Numbered from the stretch's first letter, positions 34,424-44,107 are shown. The stretch is DNA of 64,000 bases from JAEUHM01 sp964538625 (GCA_964538625.1 CAZIGH010000014.1:33020-97019), one strand, 5' to 3'. Program-made: numbers and translations. Notes: generated from the letters alone by a model not told the origin.

Positions 34424-35899
34424 TCAAGCTTCTCTTGTCACCGAAAACCGCTCCACCCGATGCCCGGCCATCTCGTCGTGTTCCAGCACCTCAGGCTCCA
34501 GTCCGTTGCTACGCCGCAGACCATCCACGCTCCACCGCACGCGTTTGCCAGATAGCACGGGAGCCTGCTCGTAGGCCACCGCTGCCAGCAGATCAAGGAG
34601 GTCATCTGCCGATTCGAGATGGATTTCTTCGGTGCCGATGGAGCTTCCCTTTGCAGGAAGGAGTTTGGCTACCAGCCGCGCGGCTCGTTGTGGAGTCAGT
34701 GCCAGACGTTGACGTTCCCTCCATGCAGCCAGTACTTCGTCCTCGCTTTGTTTGCTGCTGCCACCTTCATCAAAGCGTAGGTCCACTGGCGACTTGGTCC
34801 GTCGTGGACGTGCGAGAGACTCGGTGCCGAAGAAGAACTTCGTCTCCACACAGCGGGGCAGGAAGTCCGGCTCCGCACCTGACAAATCAGAGAATCGACG
34901 GCCTGTATTGCCTGCATTCACCGCATCACAATACGTTTTCACGATTTCCGGCCTACGCCCACGTAGCTCCGTTTGGTAGCGGTAGCGCTGTTGGCTGAGA
35001 CGGTTAAACGCAGCCATGCGCAGATCAATCGCTTCCGCGCGGCGCTTCAGTCCGCCCAGATCACGATCCAGTCTGGTAAGCATCGACACAGCGAGATCGT
35101 AGGCTTCCGCACTTTCATAGCCGTAGTGCTCGCGCAGACCTTCGGAGAGACGCTCGCGCATCAGAGGATCATCATGATGCTCCGAGACTACAGCACGCGC
35201 CCGCTCGATGCGCATGAGCAGACCACCACGCCTCAGCACATCATAACACACCATGTGCTGCCCTTGGCTAAACTCCTCATACAGCAGGTGCAAGGTATCC
35301 GCCGCACTTGCCGACTGCCGCTGACGCTGCTCGAAGCTGGTGACGATCTTTTCCACCGCATGCAGCTGTTCGATGGCACGCTCCAGACGCTGTGTTAGAT
35401 CCGTCAGCGTGGAGCGCAGCTCATCAGGTCCACGCAGAGCTGGGTCCAGCACACCGCGCTCTTCCAGAGTTTGACAAAGCCCACGCAGAGTGTCCGCAAA
35501 GGTCTTCAGCTCCGCCACCCGATCCTCCGCCAGATCCCGCAACATCCGCAGAAGCGGACGCAATCCCGGCGAAATGACTGCCCAGCGCTCGTGCAGGCCA
35601 AGCGTCTGATCCTCCAACCAGCCCGCCGCGATGAGACGACCGAAAAACTGTCCCGCTCGCTGCCTCGCATCGCGTAGAGCCGCACCTTCATCTTCGGACA
35701 GAAGCGAGAGCGGATGCCGAGCAATTACCTCCTTAATGATCTCCGTCGTTTCACGATGCGGCAGTCTTCCTGCCTCACCCGCCTCCTCCACCAGCCGGTC
35801 TGCGCAGTCCACATACACCGGTGCTGACGGACGGGCCAGCGGACGAAAAAAGTCCGCCGAGACGCTGCGGCCGAGTCGGGTGCTGAGGAGGGCTTGCAT
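34424..35899 (-). CDS. jetA: Wadjet kleisin-like subunit JetA
   Basis: Position, size (491 residues) and domain order identify the JetA kleisin. The N-terminal winged-helix region includes FFGRLIAAGWLEDQTLG and ISPGLRPLLRMLRDLAEDRV, a helical middle follows, and the C-terminal domain ends VEHDEMAGHRVERFSVTREA-like. It lacks the opening I associate with DUF3375 of type I systems and reads more like the separate JetA family of other Wadjet types; I leave the type unassigned. It is the first gene of the operon; its start is 90 bp from the divergent esterase start, where the promoter should lie. Confidence 0.85.
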   Translation of the reverse strand: MQALLSTRLGRSVSADFFRPLARPSAPVYVDCADRLVEEAGEAGRLPHRETTEIIKEVIARHPLSLLSEDEGAALRDARQRAGQFFGRLIAAGWLEDQTLGLHERWAVISPGLRPLLRMLRDLAEDRVAELKTFADTLRGLCQTLEERGVLDPALRGPDELRSTLTDLTQRLERAIEQLHAVEKIVTSFEQRQRQSASAADTLHLLYEEFSQGQHMVCYDVLRRGGLLMRIERARAVVSEHHDDPLMRERLSEGLREHYGYESAEAYDLAVSMLTRLDRDLGGLKRRAEAIDLRMAAFNRLSQQRYRYQTELRGRRPEIVKTYCDAVNAGNTGRRFSDLSGAEPDFLPRCVETKFFFGTESLARPRRTKSPVDLRFDEGGSSKQSEDEVLAAWRERQRLALTPQRAARLVAKLLPAKGSSIGTEEIHLESADDLLDLLAAVAYEQAPVLSGKRVRWSVDGLRRSNGLEPEVLEHDEMAGHRVERFSVTREA

Positions 35900-35989
35900 G
35901 GCAGAAGATCGGACCTTGAGTCGGCCAAGGACAACATGACGTCAAGTCGGCAAGATCGACGATTGGGCCTGCGTTTTCAACGGCCCACG

Positions 35990-36853
35990 ATGACCAAACT
36001 CTACCTCTCCGCTTTCGCACTTCTTTCCTTGGCTGCATTGGCCGCTCCTCAGGATGACCAGTATGTCCTCGGCCCTGATTCCCAGGTGAAGCCGGGCGTG
36101 CCGCAGGGGAAGGTCACTCAGCATGTTTGGAAGGAAAGTAAGATTTTCCCTGGTACGACCCGCGACTGGTGGATCTATGTGCCTGCTCAGTATGATGGCT
36201 CCAAGCCCGCGAATGTGATGGTGTTTTGCGATGGTGGCGGATTTGTGAAGGCAGATGGTCAGTTCCGTGCGCCGGTGGTTTTTGACAACTTGATAGCGGC
36301 TGGTGAGATGCCGGTGACGATAGGTGTTTTCATCAATCCCGGTGTGTTTGGTGAGGCGAAGGATGGCCAGAAACCTCGGAGCAACCGGAGCTTTGAGTAT
36401 GACTCTCTGGGAGATCTGTACGCTCGTTTTCTGCTTGAGGAAATCTTGCCTGAGGTGGGCAAGAGCTACAAGCTCACGGAGGATCCTGAAGGCAGGGCCA
36501 TTTGCGGCAACAGCTCTGGCGGCATCTGCGCATTTACGGTAGCCTGGGAGCGGCCCGATGCCTTCCGCAAGGTGGTGAGTCATATTGGTTCCTTCACCAA
36601 CATCCGCGGCGGGCATGTGTATCCGGCGCTCATTCGCAAGGCGGAGAAGAAGCCCATTCGTGTGTTTCTTCAGGAGGGTAGGAATGACCTGGACAATCAG
36701 TTTGGCAACTGGCCTCTGGCAAATGAGGACATGGCTGCATCACTGAAGTTTGCTGGCTATGATTATAAGCTGGTGATGGGTGAGGGGACCCACAACGGCA
36801 AGCACGGCGGCTCCATTTTCCCAGACACTCTGCGCTGGCTCTGGAGAAAGTAG
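35990..36853 (+). CDS. Secreted esterase of the enterochelin-esterase-like alpha/beta-hydrolase family
   Basis: From the methionine at 35990 the protein is 287 residues with a signal peptide (LYLSAFALLSLAALAAPQ). RDWWIYVPAQYDGSKPANVMVFCDGGGF is the strand and oxyanion region of this group, GNSSGGICAF holds the nucleophile serine, and GTHNGKHGGSIFPDTLRWLW near the end provides the histidine. Members hydrolyse sugar-linked acetyl, feruloyl or siderophore esters. Such enzymes are common in polysaccharide-degrading bacteria; the substrate here is not shown. The convergent deacetylase ends 1 bp away. Confidence 0.85.
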   Translation: MTKLYLSAFALLSLAALAAPQDDQYVLGPDSQVKPGVPQGKVTQHVWKESKIFPGTTRDWWIYVPAQYDGSKPANVMVFCDGGGFVKADGQFRAPVVFDNLIAAGEMPVTIGVFINPGVFGEAKDGQKPRSNRSFEYDSLGDLYARFLLEEILPEVGKSYKLTEDPEGRAICGNSSGGICAFTVAWERPDAFRKVVSHIGSFTNIRGGHVYPALIRKAEKKPIRVFLQEGRNDLDNQFGNWPLANEDMAASLKFAGYDYKLVMGEGTHNGKHGGSIFPDTLRWLWRK

Positions 36854-36854
36854 T

Positions 36855-37955
36855 TCAGGCGGCGCCGACCGGGCTGCGCTTCATGATGCGCAGTGTGGTA
36901 GCTTTCACGCTGCGCAGCCAGTCCACTCCGCCCGAGGCGGTAGCTTCGAGAAAGCGTGTGTTCTGTGGGCTGCCATGCCTGGGGATGGCGAACAAGTCCT
37001 CCCCGGCGCTCACACTGCGCTCCATCATGGTGAAGGATGCGGTGAAGCCTGCGGCCTTGAGCAGGCGCATGGTGGTGCGGTCAAAGTCACCCAACTTGCC
37101 GTTCGGATAAGCGAAGAGCCGCGGAGCCGTGCCGAGCTCTGTGGTAAGCAGGTCACGGCACAGCCGTATCTCGTGGGCTTGCTCTCGAGAAGGGCAGCGT
37201 GCCAGGATGGGGTGCGTGTGAGTGTGCGCACCGATGGTGATGAGACCCGAGCGTTGCAGCTGGCGCACCTGGTCCCAGTCCATGGGTTGCAAGGCGGCGG
37301 GCAGATGATCCGCGCGGGTGACGCGGATGGCGAGCTGGTCTTCCAGTGCATCCGTCACGGCGGCACCTTGGCTGGAAGGCAGGGATTTGTAATGCCGACA
37401 GAATCTCTGGTAGGCTTGTAGCCGGTCCGTGCGTGTGGAAAGCGGGAGGGTTTCCTGCCCTAGATGGAGTGTGGGACGCGTGGTTTGGGATAGGGCCCAT
37501 TCCGCACGCACGAACCAGGGAAGCACGTCGCCTCGCACGAACCCTGTGGTCACAAACACTGTCGCTGGTATGGAGTACGTTCGCAGCACGGGCAGCGCGA
37601 GGTGGAAGTTGGATGCGTAACCGTCATCAAAGGTGAGTGCGACCTTTCGCCGCCCCGACCGGCTGCCCGTGAAGTGGTCAGGCCGGTGGATGAGGGACTC
37701 GAGCGGCACGACATCGTACTCGGCAGCGAGGTGACGGCAGACCTTTTCGAAAAGGCGAAGGTCCATGTGAGCACCGGGATCAAGCAAACCATGATCTCCT
37801 GCTGTGGAATCGAAGAGGCTGTGAAACGTGAGCACCACTGCCTGGTCTCTGCGCCAGCGCCGTATCATGCGCGATACGCCACTCATGACGATGAGTGCCG
37901 CGACTGAGGTGCCGACAAGGCCGGCGGGAATCAGTGGCAGAAGGGAGCGGGGCAT
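36855..37955 (-). CDS. Polysaccharide deacetylase (NodB-homology) family protein
   Basis: The 366-residue protein has an N-terminal hydrophobic segment (LLPLIPAGLVGTSVAALIVMSGV) anchoring it to the membrane. The NodB domain follows: VVLTFHSLFD, then KVALTFDDGYASNFHLALPVL with the metal-binding aspartates, and a later IGAHTHTHPILA histidine motif. Such enzymes remove acetyl groups from sugar polymers or act on lipid-linked sugars. It has no sugar-polymer operon around it, but the convergent esterase could act on related substrates. Confidence 0.88.
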   Translation of the reverse strand: MPRSLLPLIPAGLVGTSVAALIVMSGVSRMIRRWRRDQAVVLTFHSLFDSTAGDHGLLDPGAHMDLRLFEKVCRHLAAEYDVVPLESLIHRPDHFTGSRSGRRKVALTFDDGYASNFHLALPVLRTYSIPATVFVTTGFVRGDVLPWFVRAEWALSQTTRPTLHLGQETLPLSTRTDRLQAYQRFCRHYKSLPSSQGAAVTDALEDQLAIRVTRADHLPAALQPMDWDQVRQLQRSGLITIGAHTHTHPILARCPSREQAHEIRLCRDLLTTELGTAPRLFAYPNGKLGDFDRTTMRLLKAAGFTASFTMMERSVSAGEDLFAIPRHGSPQNTRFLEATASGGVDWLRSVKATTLRIMKRSPVGAA

Positions 37956-38112
37956 GGGGCCGGGAATAAATTATGGAAAATATAGTTCGGTGGAGAGAGT
38001 TCGCAACCTTGCGAGGGCTGACTTTTCGGGGCCAGGCCCCGCGCGTTGCTGTCAGGTGGCGGTTGCCTTTTCCTTCAGCGGCCTGTTTCGCCCGCAAAGC
38101 GTAGGGGATCAG

Positions 38113-39555
38113 GTGGAAGTTTCTCTCGTTTACCCTCATCAGTTGTTTGAACACCATCCCGCGCTCAGCAGTGGGCGCGCTGTCTGGCTACTGGAGGATC
38201 CGCTGTTCTTTGGGAACGATGAGCATTGGCCGCTGAAGTTTCATGTGCAGAAACTCGTGTACCATCGTGCATCCATGTCGCACTGGGCGAGAGAGCGGCG
38301 TGTTGAGGGGTTGCGTGTCACGCGTGTAGAAGCGCCGGAGGGTGCTACGACGAGTGGCCGACTCTTGGCGGCTGCACTGCCAGATGCGGTGCGCGTTCTG
38401 CATGTGTGTGATCCGGTGGATGATGTGCTGGAGAGGCGGCTGAGAAAGTTTGCTGCGGGACGCGGCATAGAGCTGGTGGTGCATGCTACGCCTATGTTCC
38501 TGAGTCCGTTGCGATGGCTGGAACAGCAGATGGCAGGGAAAAAGAAGCCGTTTATGGCCACTTTTTACCAGGCGCAGCGCAAGCGCATGGGCATCTTGCT
38601 AGATGCAGATGGCAGTCCCGCTGGTGGTCAATGGAGCTACGATGCGGAGAATCGTCAGCGCCTGCCCAAAGGACACCGGGCACCGGAGCTGCCGCACTTT
38701 GCTTCCACCTCCGAGCTTGAGGAAGCCAAGCAGTATGTGACACGGCGCTTCCCGGAGGCTCCGGGCAGCCTGCGGGGCTTCCGCTGGCCGGTGACGCGGG
38801 AGCAGGCGCTCCAGGAGCTGGACGCATTTCTGCGTGAGCGCTTGGCACTCTTTGGCCATTATGAGGATGCGATCAGCAGCTCGCAGACCTTTCTCTATCA
38901 CAGTGTGCTGACGGCCCCTTTGAACATAGGCCTCCTCACTCCCGAGGAAGTGGTGGAGCGCACCCTGAGCTTTGCAGCCGCGCAACCAGTGCCGCTGAAC
39001 TCACTGGAGGGATTCATCCGTCAGGTCATTGGCTGGCGAGAGTTCATGCACGGCATTTACCGGTTCAAGGGCGTGAAGGTGCGGACAGGGAACTTTTGGA
39101 AACATGAGCGCGCCATGCCGGAAGCCTTTTACCACGGCACCACAGGTTTGCCTCCGGTGGACGGCGTCATCCGCCGGCTGCATGAGCACGCATGGTGCCA
39201 CCATATCGAGCGCTTGATGGTGATGGGAAACATCTTCCTGCTGCTTCGCATTGATCCCCAAGCGGTCTATCGCTGGTTCATGGAGTTGTTCATCGACGCC
39301 TACGACTGGGTGATGGTGCCCAACGTGTACGGCATGAGCCAGTTCGCGGACGGTGGCACATTCACCACCAAGCCCTACTTCAGCGGCTCGAACTACCTGC
39401 TCAAGATGTCAGACTACCCCAAAGGTCCATGGTGTGCTGAGTGGGATGACCACTTCTGGAGTTTCATCGGCGAGCACCGTGATTTCTTTTTGAAGAACCC
39501 AAGGATGAGTGTGTTGGTAAGGCAGTGGGAGAAGCGACAAGCGGCGCGTTCCTGA
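38113..39555 (+). CDS. Cryptochrome/photolyase-related protein without the usual Fe-S cysteines
   Basis: The frame is open from 37828, but the GTG at 38113 has an AGGGG ribosome site 6 bases upstream and yields VEVSLVYPHQLFEHHPAL, where the prokaryotic photolyase-related (PhrB/CryB) family begins. The 480-residue protein has the N-terminal Rossmann domain and the FAD domain with EGFIRQVIGWREFMHGIY, HIERLMVMGNIFLLLRIDP, DWVMVPNVYGMSQFADGG and KPYFSGSNYLLKMSDY. In PhrB-like enzymes this last motif continues into cysteines for a [4Fe-4S] cluster; here it reads PKGPWCAEWDDHFW and the cluster cysteines are missing. It may still repair DNA with FAD. Confidence 0.88.
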   Translation: MEVSLVYPHQLFEHHPALSSGRAVWLLEDPLFFGNDEHWPLKFHVQKLVYHRASMSHWARERRVEGLRVTRVEAPEGATTSGRLLAAALPDAVRVLHVCDPVDDVLERRLRKFAAGRGIELVVHATPMFLSPLRWLEQQMAGKKKPFMATFYQAQRKRMGILLDADGSPAGGQWSYDAENRQRLPKGHRAPELPHFASTSELEEAKQYVTRRFPEAPGSLRGFRWPVTREQALQELDAFLRERLALFGHYEDAISSSQTFLYHSVLTAPLNIGLLTPEEVVERTLSFAAAQPVPLNSLEGFIRQVIGWREFMHGIYRFKGVKVRTGNFWKHERAMPEAFYHGTTGLPPVDGVIRRLHEHAWCHHIERLMVMGNIFLLLRIDPQAVYRWFMELFIDAYDWVMVPNVYGMSQFADGGTFTTKPYFSGSNYLLKMSDYPKGPWCAEWDDHFWSFIGEHRDFFLKNPRMSVLVRQWEKRQAARS

Positions 39556-39570
39556 CCCGTCGCACATGAA

Positions 39571-40620
39571 TCAACTATGCACACCGCTTAGAGGGTGAGC
39601 GGTGACACTGTCCCAGGCGATCTGCTGGAGGAGGAGTACCAGTTCTTTGGACTGGGGGTGAGTCTTGAGCTTTTCAGGAACGGGCAGACCGACCGGGCTG
39701 CGCTTGTAGATGGCGGCGAAGTGGCAGTAACTTACAAGCAGGGCGGTGATGTCAGAAGGGTGCCCATGGTCGTCGCGGAAGAGTTCGCTCTGCTTGCTGA
39801 CGCCAGGTGCTTTGCCTTCCGCGACGTGCCTTCTCAGGCTGTGAATCGCATTGCCTGCGGGCACGATGAAGACGTGAGGCTCTCCCAGCTCCGCGTTCAA
39901 GGCAGTCACCTGAGCCTCCAGCTGCTTGAGCCACGCGTCGTGAGCCTTGAGCATGGTATCGATTTGTTCAGCGCTGACTTTGTCCCGGTCTGCGTTGCTG
40001 AAGCTGGCGCCCAAGCTGCCATCCCGAGGTGCCCAAGAGGCCTGCACCAGCACGCGAAGGTTTGGATTCTTTTCCAGTCCCAGCTTGGTGAACTGAGTGA
40101 TGCCTTCATCCGGCAATATAAGATGCGGTGAAAGCGTGAGCACATCCACAATGCCCGCCTTCAGCGCCTTTTTGGCTTGGTTCCTGTCATCGGGCAGGTC
40201 CCAGTGCTGCTGCACGCGTGAACCACCTATCATCTGCTGGCCAGCCTTGAGGTGCTTCACGCCGGCGGCGTTCGCAATCTGGGGTAGCCACTCTGCGGTG
40301 TAGATCATGTAGCTGTGAGCGCACACAAAGACCTTCGTTCCCTCAGCCCCCGGTGGGAAGGAGGCGGGTTTGGAGCTGCTTTTTCCGCTCCCACTCCTGG
40401 CGATGAACTTGTCCCTGGCTTCGGGGTGCTTCTCCACGAAGGCGAGCGCTTCGTTCGGGGAGAGTGTGCCATCCTTATCCGTGTCCGCCTCCGGAAAAAG
40501 TTCCAGTGCCCGCGCCAGACGAGCCTCGATACCGGAGCGCTTCGCGACGCTCTGTGCGACGAGTGAGTAGGCGCTTAAGCAGGCGATTGCAAAGGTGAGA
40601 ATGAGGAGAACGCGTTTCAT
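39571..40620 (-). CDS. Exported EF-hand protein with SGNH-hydrolase-like domain
   Basis: From the methionine at 40620 the protein is 349 residues with a signal peptide (VLLILTFAIACLSAYSLVAQ). One EF-hand loop DTDKDGTLSPNEAL (about residues 45-58) should bind calcium. The rest (VFVCAHSYMIYTAEWLPQIANAAGV, QQMIGGSRVQQHWD, a late DDHGHPS motif) follows the fold of SGNH-type hydrolases, with the serine in AHSYM and the histidine near HGHPS. EF-hand fusions like this are common in Planctomycetota and Verrucomicrobiota. It is 77 bp downstream of kdpE on the same strand but functionally unrelated as far as I can see. Confidence 0.72.
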   Translation of the reverse strand: MKRVLLILTFAIACLSAYSLVAQSVAKRSGIEARLARALELFPEADTDKDGTLSPNEALAFVEKHPEARDKFIARSGSGKSSSKPASFPPGAEGTKVFVCAHSYMIYTAEWLPQIANAAGVKHLKAGQQMIGGSRVQQHWDLPDDRNQAKKALKAGIVDVLTLSPHLILPDEGITQFTKLGLEKNPNLRVLVQASWAPRDGSLGASFSNADRDKVSAEQIDTMLKAHDAWLKQLEAQVTALNAELGEPHVFIVPAGNAIHSLRRHVAEGKAPGVSKQSELFRDDHGHPSDITALLVSYCHFAAIYKRSPVGLPVPEKLKTHPQSKELVLLLQQIAWDSVTAHPLSGVHS

Positions 40621-40697
40621 GGAATGACGGTGAGAGAACTGCTGTAACGCCCCAGGAGTGAGAGTGTCGCAGGGAATCTTCATTGCTCGCGTTTTCG

Positions 40698-41384
40698 TCA
40701 CGGCTGGAATGGCTTTCCGTCCAAGACGACCCGCAGTCGATAACCGATGCCTGGTTCGTTTTGGATTTCCAGACCGCTACCCTCGAGTTTGCTGCGGAGA
40801 TGGCTTGCATAGACGCGGAGGTAGTTGGTCTGGTGCTCAGACTGCGGACCCCAGACCGCACGCAGGAGATGCTTGAGGGTAACGACCTTCCCGGTGTGTT
40901 TTACAAGCTGGGCGAGCACGGCATACTCGGTTGGGGTGAGTTTCAAGGGCGTCTCATGCAGGGTGGCAGTGTGGTGCAACGGGTCGAGAAGAAGGGGGCC
41001 TGCTTCGAGGCTGGCGCGTTCATCACCATTCTGGCGGCGCTGAATGGCGGTGAGACGGGCGAGGAGTTCGGCGGTGCTGAATGGCTTTGTGACGTAGTCG
41101 TCAGCTCCTGAATCAAAGGCGCTTAGCTTCGCAACTTCTTGGTCCCGCACACTCAGGACCAGCACAGGCACAGGATTCCACTCACGAAGACGTTTCAGCA
41201 CTTCCACTCCGCTCATATCTGGCAGACCAAGGTCAAGGATGATGACGTCTGGCTTTTGGAACACGGCAGCCTGCAGACCGAGTGTGCCGTTCTCCGCTTC
41301 GCGGACGGTATAGCCTCTAGACTCGAGCGCCAACTTGAGCAGACGGCGGATCTGGACTTCATCATCAATAATCAGAGCGGTCAT
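40698..41384 (-). CDS. kdpE: Potassium-responsive response regulator KdpE
   Basis: The 228-residue OmpR-type regulator has receiver motifs ALIIDDEVQIRR, VIILDLGLPDMSG with the phosphoacceptor, and DDYVTKPF. The C-terminal winged helix has LTPTEYAVLAQLVKHTGKVVT and the NEPGIGYRL ending typical of KdpE. It activates kdpFABC when potassium is low. Its start overlaps the kdpD stop by four bases. Being last in the kdp operon, it is part of a self-reinforcing loop. Confidence 0.95.
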   Translation of the reverse strand: MTALIIDDEVQIRRLLKLALESRGYTVREAENGTLGLQAAVFQKPDVIILDLGLPDMSGVEVLKRLREWNPVPVLVLSVRDQEVAKLSAFDSGADDYVTKPFSTAELLARLTAIQRRQNGDERASLEAGPLLLDPLHHTATLHETPLKLTPTEYAVLAQLVKHTGKVVTLKHLLRAVWGPQSEHQTNYLRVYASHLRSKLEGSGLEIQNEPGIGYRLRVVLDGKPFQP

Positions 41385-44107
41385 GGAGACACGGGAGAAA
41401 CAGTGTTTATCAGATGATCCTGAGATGGAGCCATCAGAGTCTCGATCCCTTGTAGAACAAGTTCAAACTCGGCCCCTCCCTGAGGGTGGTTTCTGGCTGT
41501 GATGCTGCCGCCGAGCGCCTGCACAAAGCCTCGCGCTATAGCAAGGCCAAGGCCCGTACCGCCTGCGGGTGCAGACGCAGAGCGGTAAAACTTTTCAAAG
41601 ACCAACTCCTCTGCTCCATCTGGAAGCCCGGGGCCGTGGTCGCGGATGACGAGCCTGAGCGTGTGTTGATTCATGGTGACACCCACCTCAATCTCGCTGC
41701 CTTCCGGCGTGTAAAGGCAGGCGTTGTGGAGGATGTTGGCAACGGCTTGCGTGATGAGTGAGTGGTCGAGTCTGACCAGCTGCAGATTTCCAGGAAGGTG
41801 CAGTTTGATGGGATGCAGATCCAAGGGGGAGCCTACAGCCTGGCGTGCTGCTGCGATGACATCATGCAGGTCGCACCAGTCCAGGTGAGGCCGCAGCACT
41901 TCCGATTCGAGACGCGTCATTTGAAGGAGATTGTCCACGACACGCTGGAGACGTTGTGAAGCACTGCTGATCTCCCCCAGAAAGGGGTCGTGTGTACCGT
42001 TCATGGCCTCTACGGCAGCATTGATGACAGCAAGGGGTGTCTTGAGTTCGTGTGAAATGCTGTCCAATAGCGTACGGTGCAACTTTTCGGAATGAGCCAA
42101 CAGTGCAGCACGGTTAGCTGCTTTGATGAAGTGCTCCTTTTCGAGAACAAGAGCGAGTTGGAGGGCAAAGGCTTCGATCATTTGGCGGGTTGCGAAGTCG
42201 AGTTCATGATCGGTGTGAAACTGGACACCAAGCACGCCGATGAGCGAGGTGGCGGTCTGAAGTGGAAACCAAGTTGCGAGTGACTCAGGTAGAGTGTCGG
42301 TGTGTCGTCCGGCACACTGCTTGTTTGCATAAACCCACGTAATCACACCCCACTCCTTGGCACCGGGCTGGAAGGAACTGGAGGAATGCGCGACTTGCGG
42401 CAGCGAACCGCCGACTTCGCTTACTACCAGCGCTGTGTCGGCTTGTAAGAGTTCGTTGATGGTGCGCAGTGCTTCAGCCAGCCCGCTGGCAGGCTGGGCA
42501 GCGAGAGCTGCGCTTTGAGTCACACGGAGCAGCGCTTCGGTGAGGCTGGCGCGTCGTCTCTCGGCGGCCTCTCGCTGCCGGAGACGGCTGGTTAGGCTGC
42601 CCATACTGAGGGCGACGATGAAAAACATCCCGAACATGATCCAGTCCTCCGCCTTGTTGATGTAAAAGGTGAACTGAGGAGGAATGAAGAGGAAGTTCCA
42701 ACAGAGAGCGCTGAGTGCAGCCATGAGGATTACCGGGCCGCGGTTGAACCGCAGTGCTGCAAGAACGACGCCGAGCAAAAATACCAGTGCCACGAACATG
42801 TAACCTGTGTAGCTCCGGAGACCCCAGCAGATGCTGGCCATGGCAAAAGTGGAGACGACTACCCAGCTTACTTGGCCGACCAGGCTTGACGAAACTGGTT
42901 CTCTGGTGCTTTGACCTGTGTGGGCACTCGTCGCGTAGGGACGAACGACGCACACGTCAATCTCGCCACTGCCTAGGATGATCTGGTGGGCAAGTGAGCC
43001 TCGCAGCAGTGCAGGCTTGTCCGGCTTGCCCACCACGATCTGGGTGACGTTATGATCGCGTGCGACCCGTAGCAGGGCGGCTGGGACACTTTCCCCCGTA
43101 ACTGTGATGACTTCACCACCGAGCTTCCGGGCAAGGGAGAGTGCGTTCGTCAGACGCTGCTGCTCCTCGCTGCTTAGCGGGCCGAGCCCTTCCACCCACA
43201 CGACAAGCCAGGGGCAGTTTAGTCTGGTGGCGGCGCGCCGCGTCCAGCGAATGAGGCTCTCTGCATAGGGACTAGGTGCCACCCCGACCATGAGTCTGGC
43301 ATTGGTCTTCCAAGGGCTATGAACTCGCCGTGCTCGACGAATGTCCTCGAGGTCGCGGTCCACGTGCCCGGCGGTGAAGCGCAGCGCGAGTTCACGCAAG
43401 GCAGTCAGATTCGCTTCTTTGAAGAATCCTTGAGTCGCCTGTACGGCTCGCTCACCGAAATACACTCGGCCTGTATTCAAACGCTCAAGCAGCTTCTCGA
43501 CACTGAGGTCGATGAGCTGAATCTCTTGAGCGCGATCCAAGATAGAATCCGGCACGGTCTCATTCACCTGGATGCCGGTGATCTGGCGCACTACATCCAC
43601 TTGGCTTTCAATGTGCTGAACATTGAGCGTGGTATAGACATCGATGCCAGAGTCCAAAAGCTCCAGGACGTCTTGGTAGCGTTTCACGTGACGAGACCCG
43701 GGCGCATTGGTGTGGGCCAGCTCATCAACAAGGATGAGGTCTGGTTTGGCTGACAAAGACGCATCAAGATCAAACTCGGCCATTTCAACGCCGTGGTATT
43801 CAACCGGTTTGCGTTGAAGCACGTTCATTCCCGCGAGCAGCGCCGCCGTCTCCGTGCGGCCATGGGTCTCCACAAGACCGACGAGCACATTCACTCCTTC
43901 TTGCTGTCTCTGACGTGCAGTTTGAAGCATCGCAAACGTCTTGCCGACTCCGGGGCACATGCCTAGAAAGATGCAGAGTCGCCCTGTCGTGGACTTCATG
44001 TCCTCCTCACGAAGTCGCCTGAGCAACGCATCTGGATCTGGCCTTGGTGGGTCGTGGCTCATGGAGTGGGAGTTTGTAGTGCTGGGTTCGGCCAGCTCAT
44101 AGTGCAT
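41381..44107 (-). CDS. kdpD: Osmosensitive potassium sensor kinase KdpD
   Basis: From the ATG at 44107 the protein is 908 residues. The N-terminal KdpD domain has Walker A GMCPGVGKTFAM and DLILVDELAHTNAPGSRHVKRYQDV. A universal-stress-like domain lies near residues 270-390, four short transmembrane helices (DUF4118) near 425-525, a GAF-like segment follows, and the kinase core has SISHELKTPLAVINAAVEAM and DHGPGLP..GTGLGLAIARG. The start is uncertain: a TTG at 44110 and an ATG at 44062 are alternatives. It overlaps kdpC by 11 bp and kdpE by 4 bp. Confidence 0.95.
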   Translation of the reverse strand: MHYELAEPSTTNSHSMSHDPPRPDPDALLRRLREEDMKSTTGRLCIFLGMCPGVGKTFAMLQTARQRQQEGVNVLVGLVETHGRTETAALLAGMNVLQRKPVEYHGVEMAEFDLDASLSAKPDLILVDELAHTNAPGSRHVKRYQDVLELLDSGIDVYTTLNVQHIESQVDVVRQITGIQVNETVPDSILDRAQEIQLIDLSVEKLLERLNTGRVYFGERAVQATQGFFKEANLTALRELALRFTAGHVDRDLEDIRRARRVHSPWKTNARLMVGVAPSPYAESLIRWTRRAATRLNCPWLVVWVEGLGPLSSEEQQRLTNALSLARKLGGEVITVTGESVPAALLRVARDHNVTQIVVGKPDKPALLRGSLAHQIILGSGEIDVCVVRPYATSAHTGQSTREPVSSSLVGQVSWVVVSTFAMASICWGLRSYTGYMFVALVFLLGVVLAALRFNRGPVILMAALSALCWNFLFIPPQFTFYINKAEDWIMFGMFFIVALSMGSLTSRLRQREAAERRRASLTEALLRVTQSAALAAQPASGLAEALRTINELLQADTALVVSEVGGSLPQVAHSSSSFQPGAKEWGVITWVYANKQCAGRHTDTLPESLATWFPLQTATSLIGVLGVQFHTDHELDFATRQMIEAFALQLALVLEKEHFIKAANRAALLAHSEKLHRTLLDSISHELKTPLAVINAAVEAMNGTHDPFLGEISSASQRLQRVVDNLLQMTRLESEVLRPHLDWCDLHDVIAAARQAVGSPLDLHPIKLHLPGNLQLVRLDHSLITQAVANILHNACLYTPEGSEIEVGVTMNQHTLRLVIRDHGPGLPDGAEELVFEKFYRSASAPAGGTGLGLAIARGFVQALGGSITARNHPQGGAEFELVLQGIETLMAPSQDHLINTVSPVSP

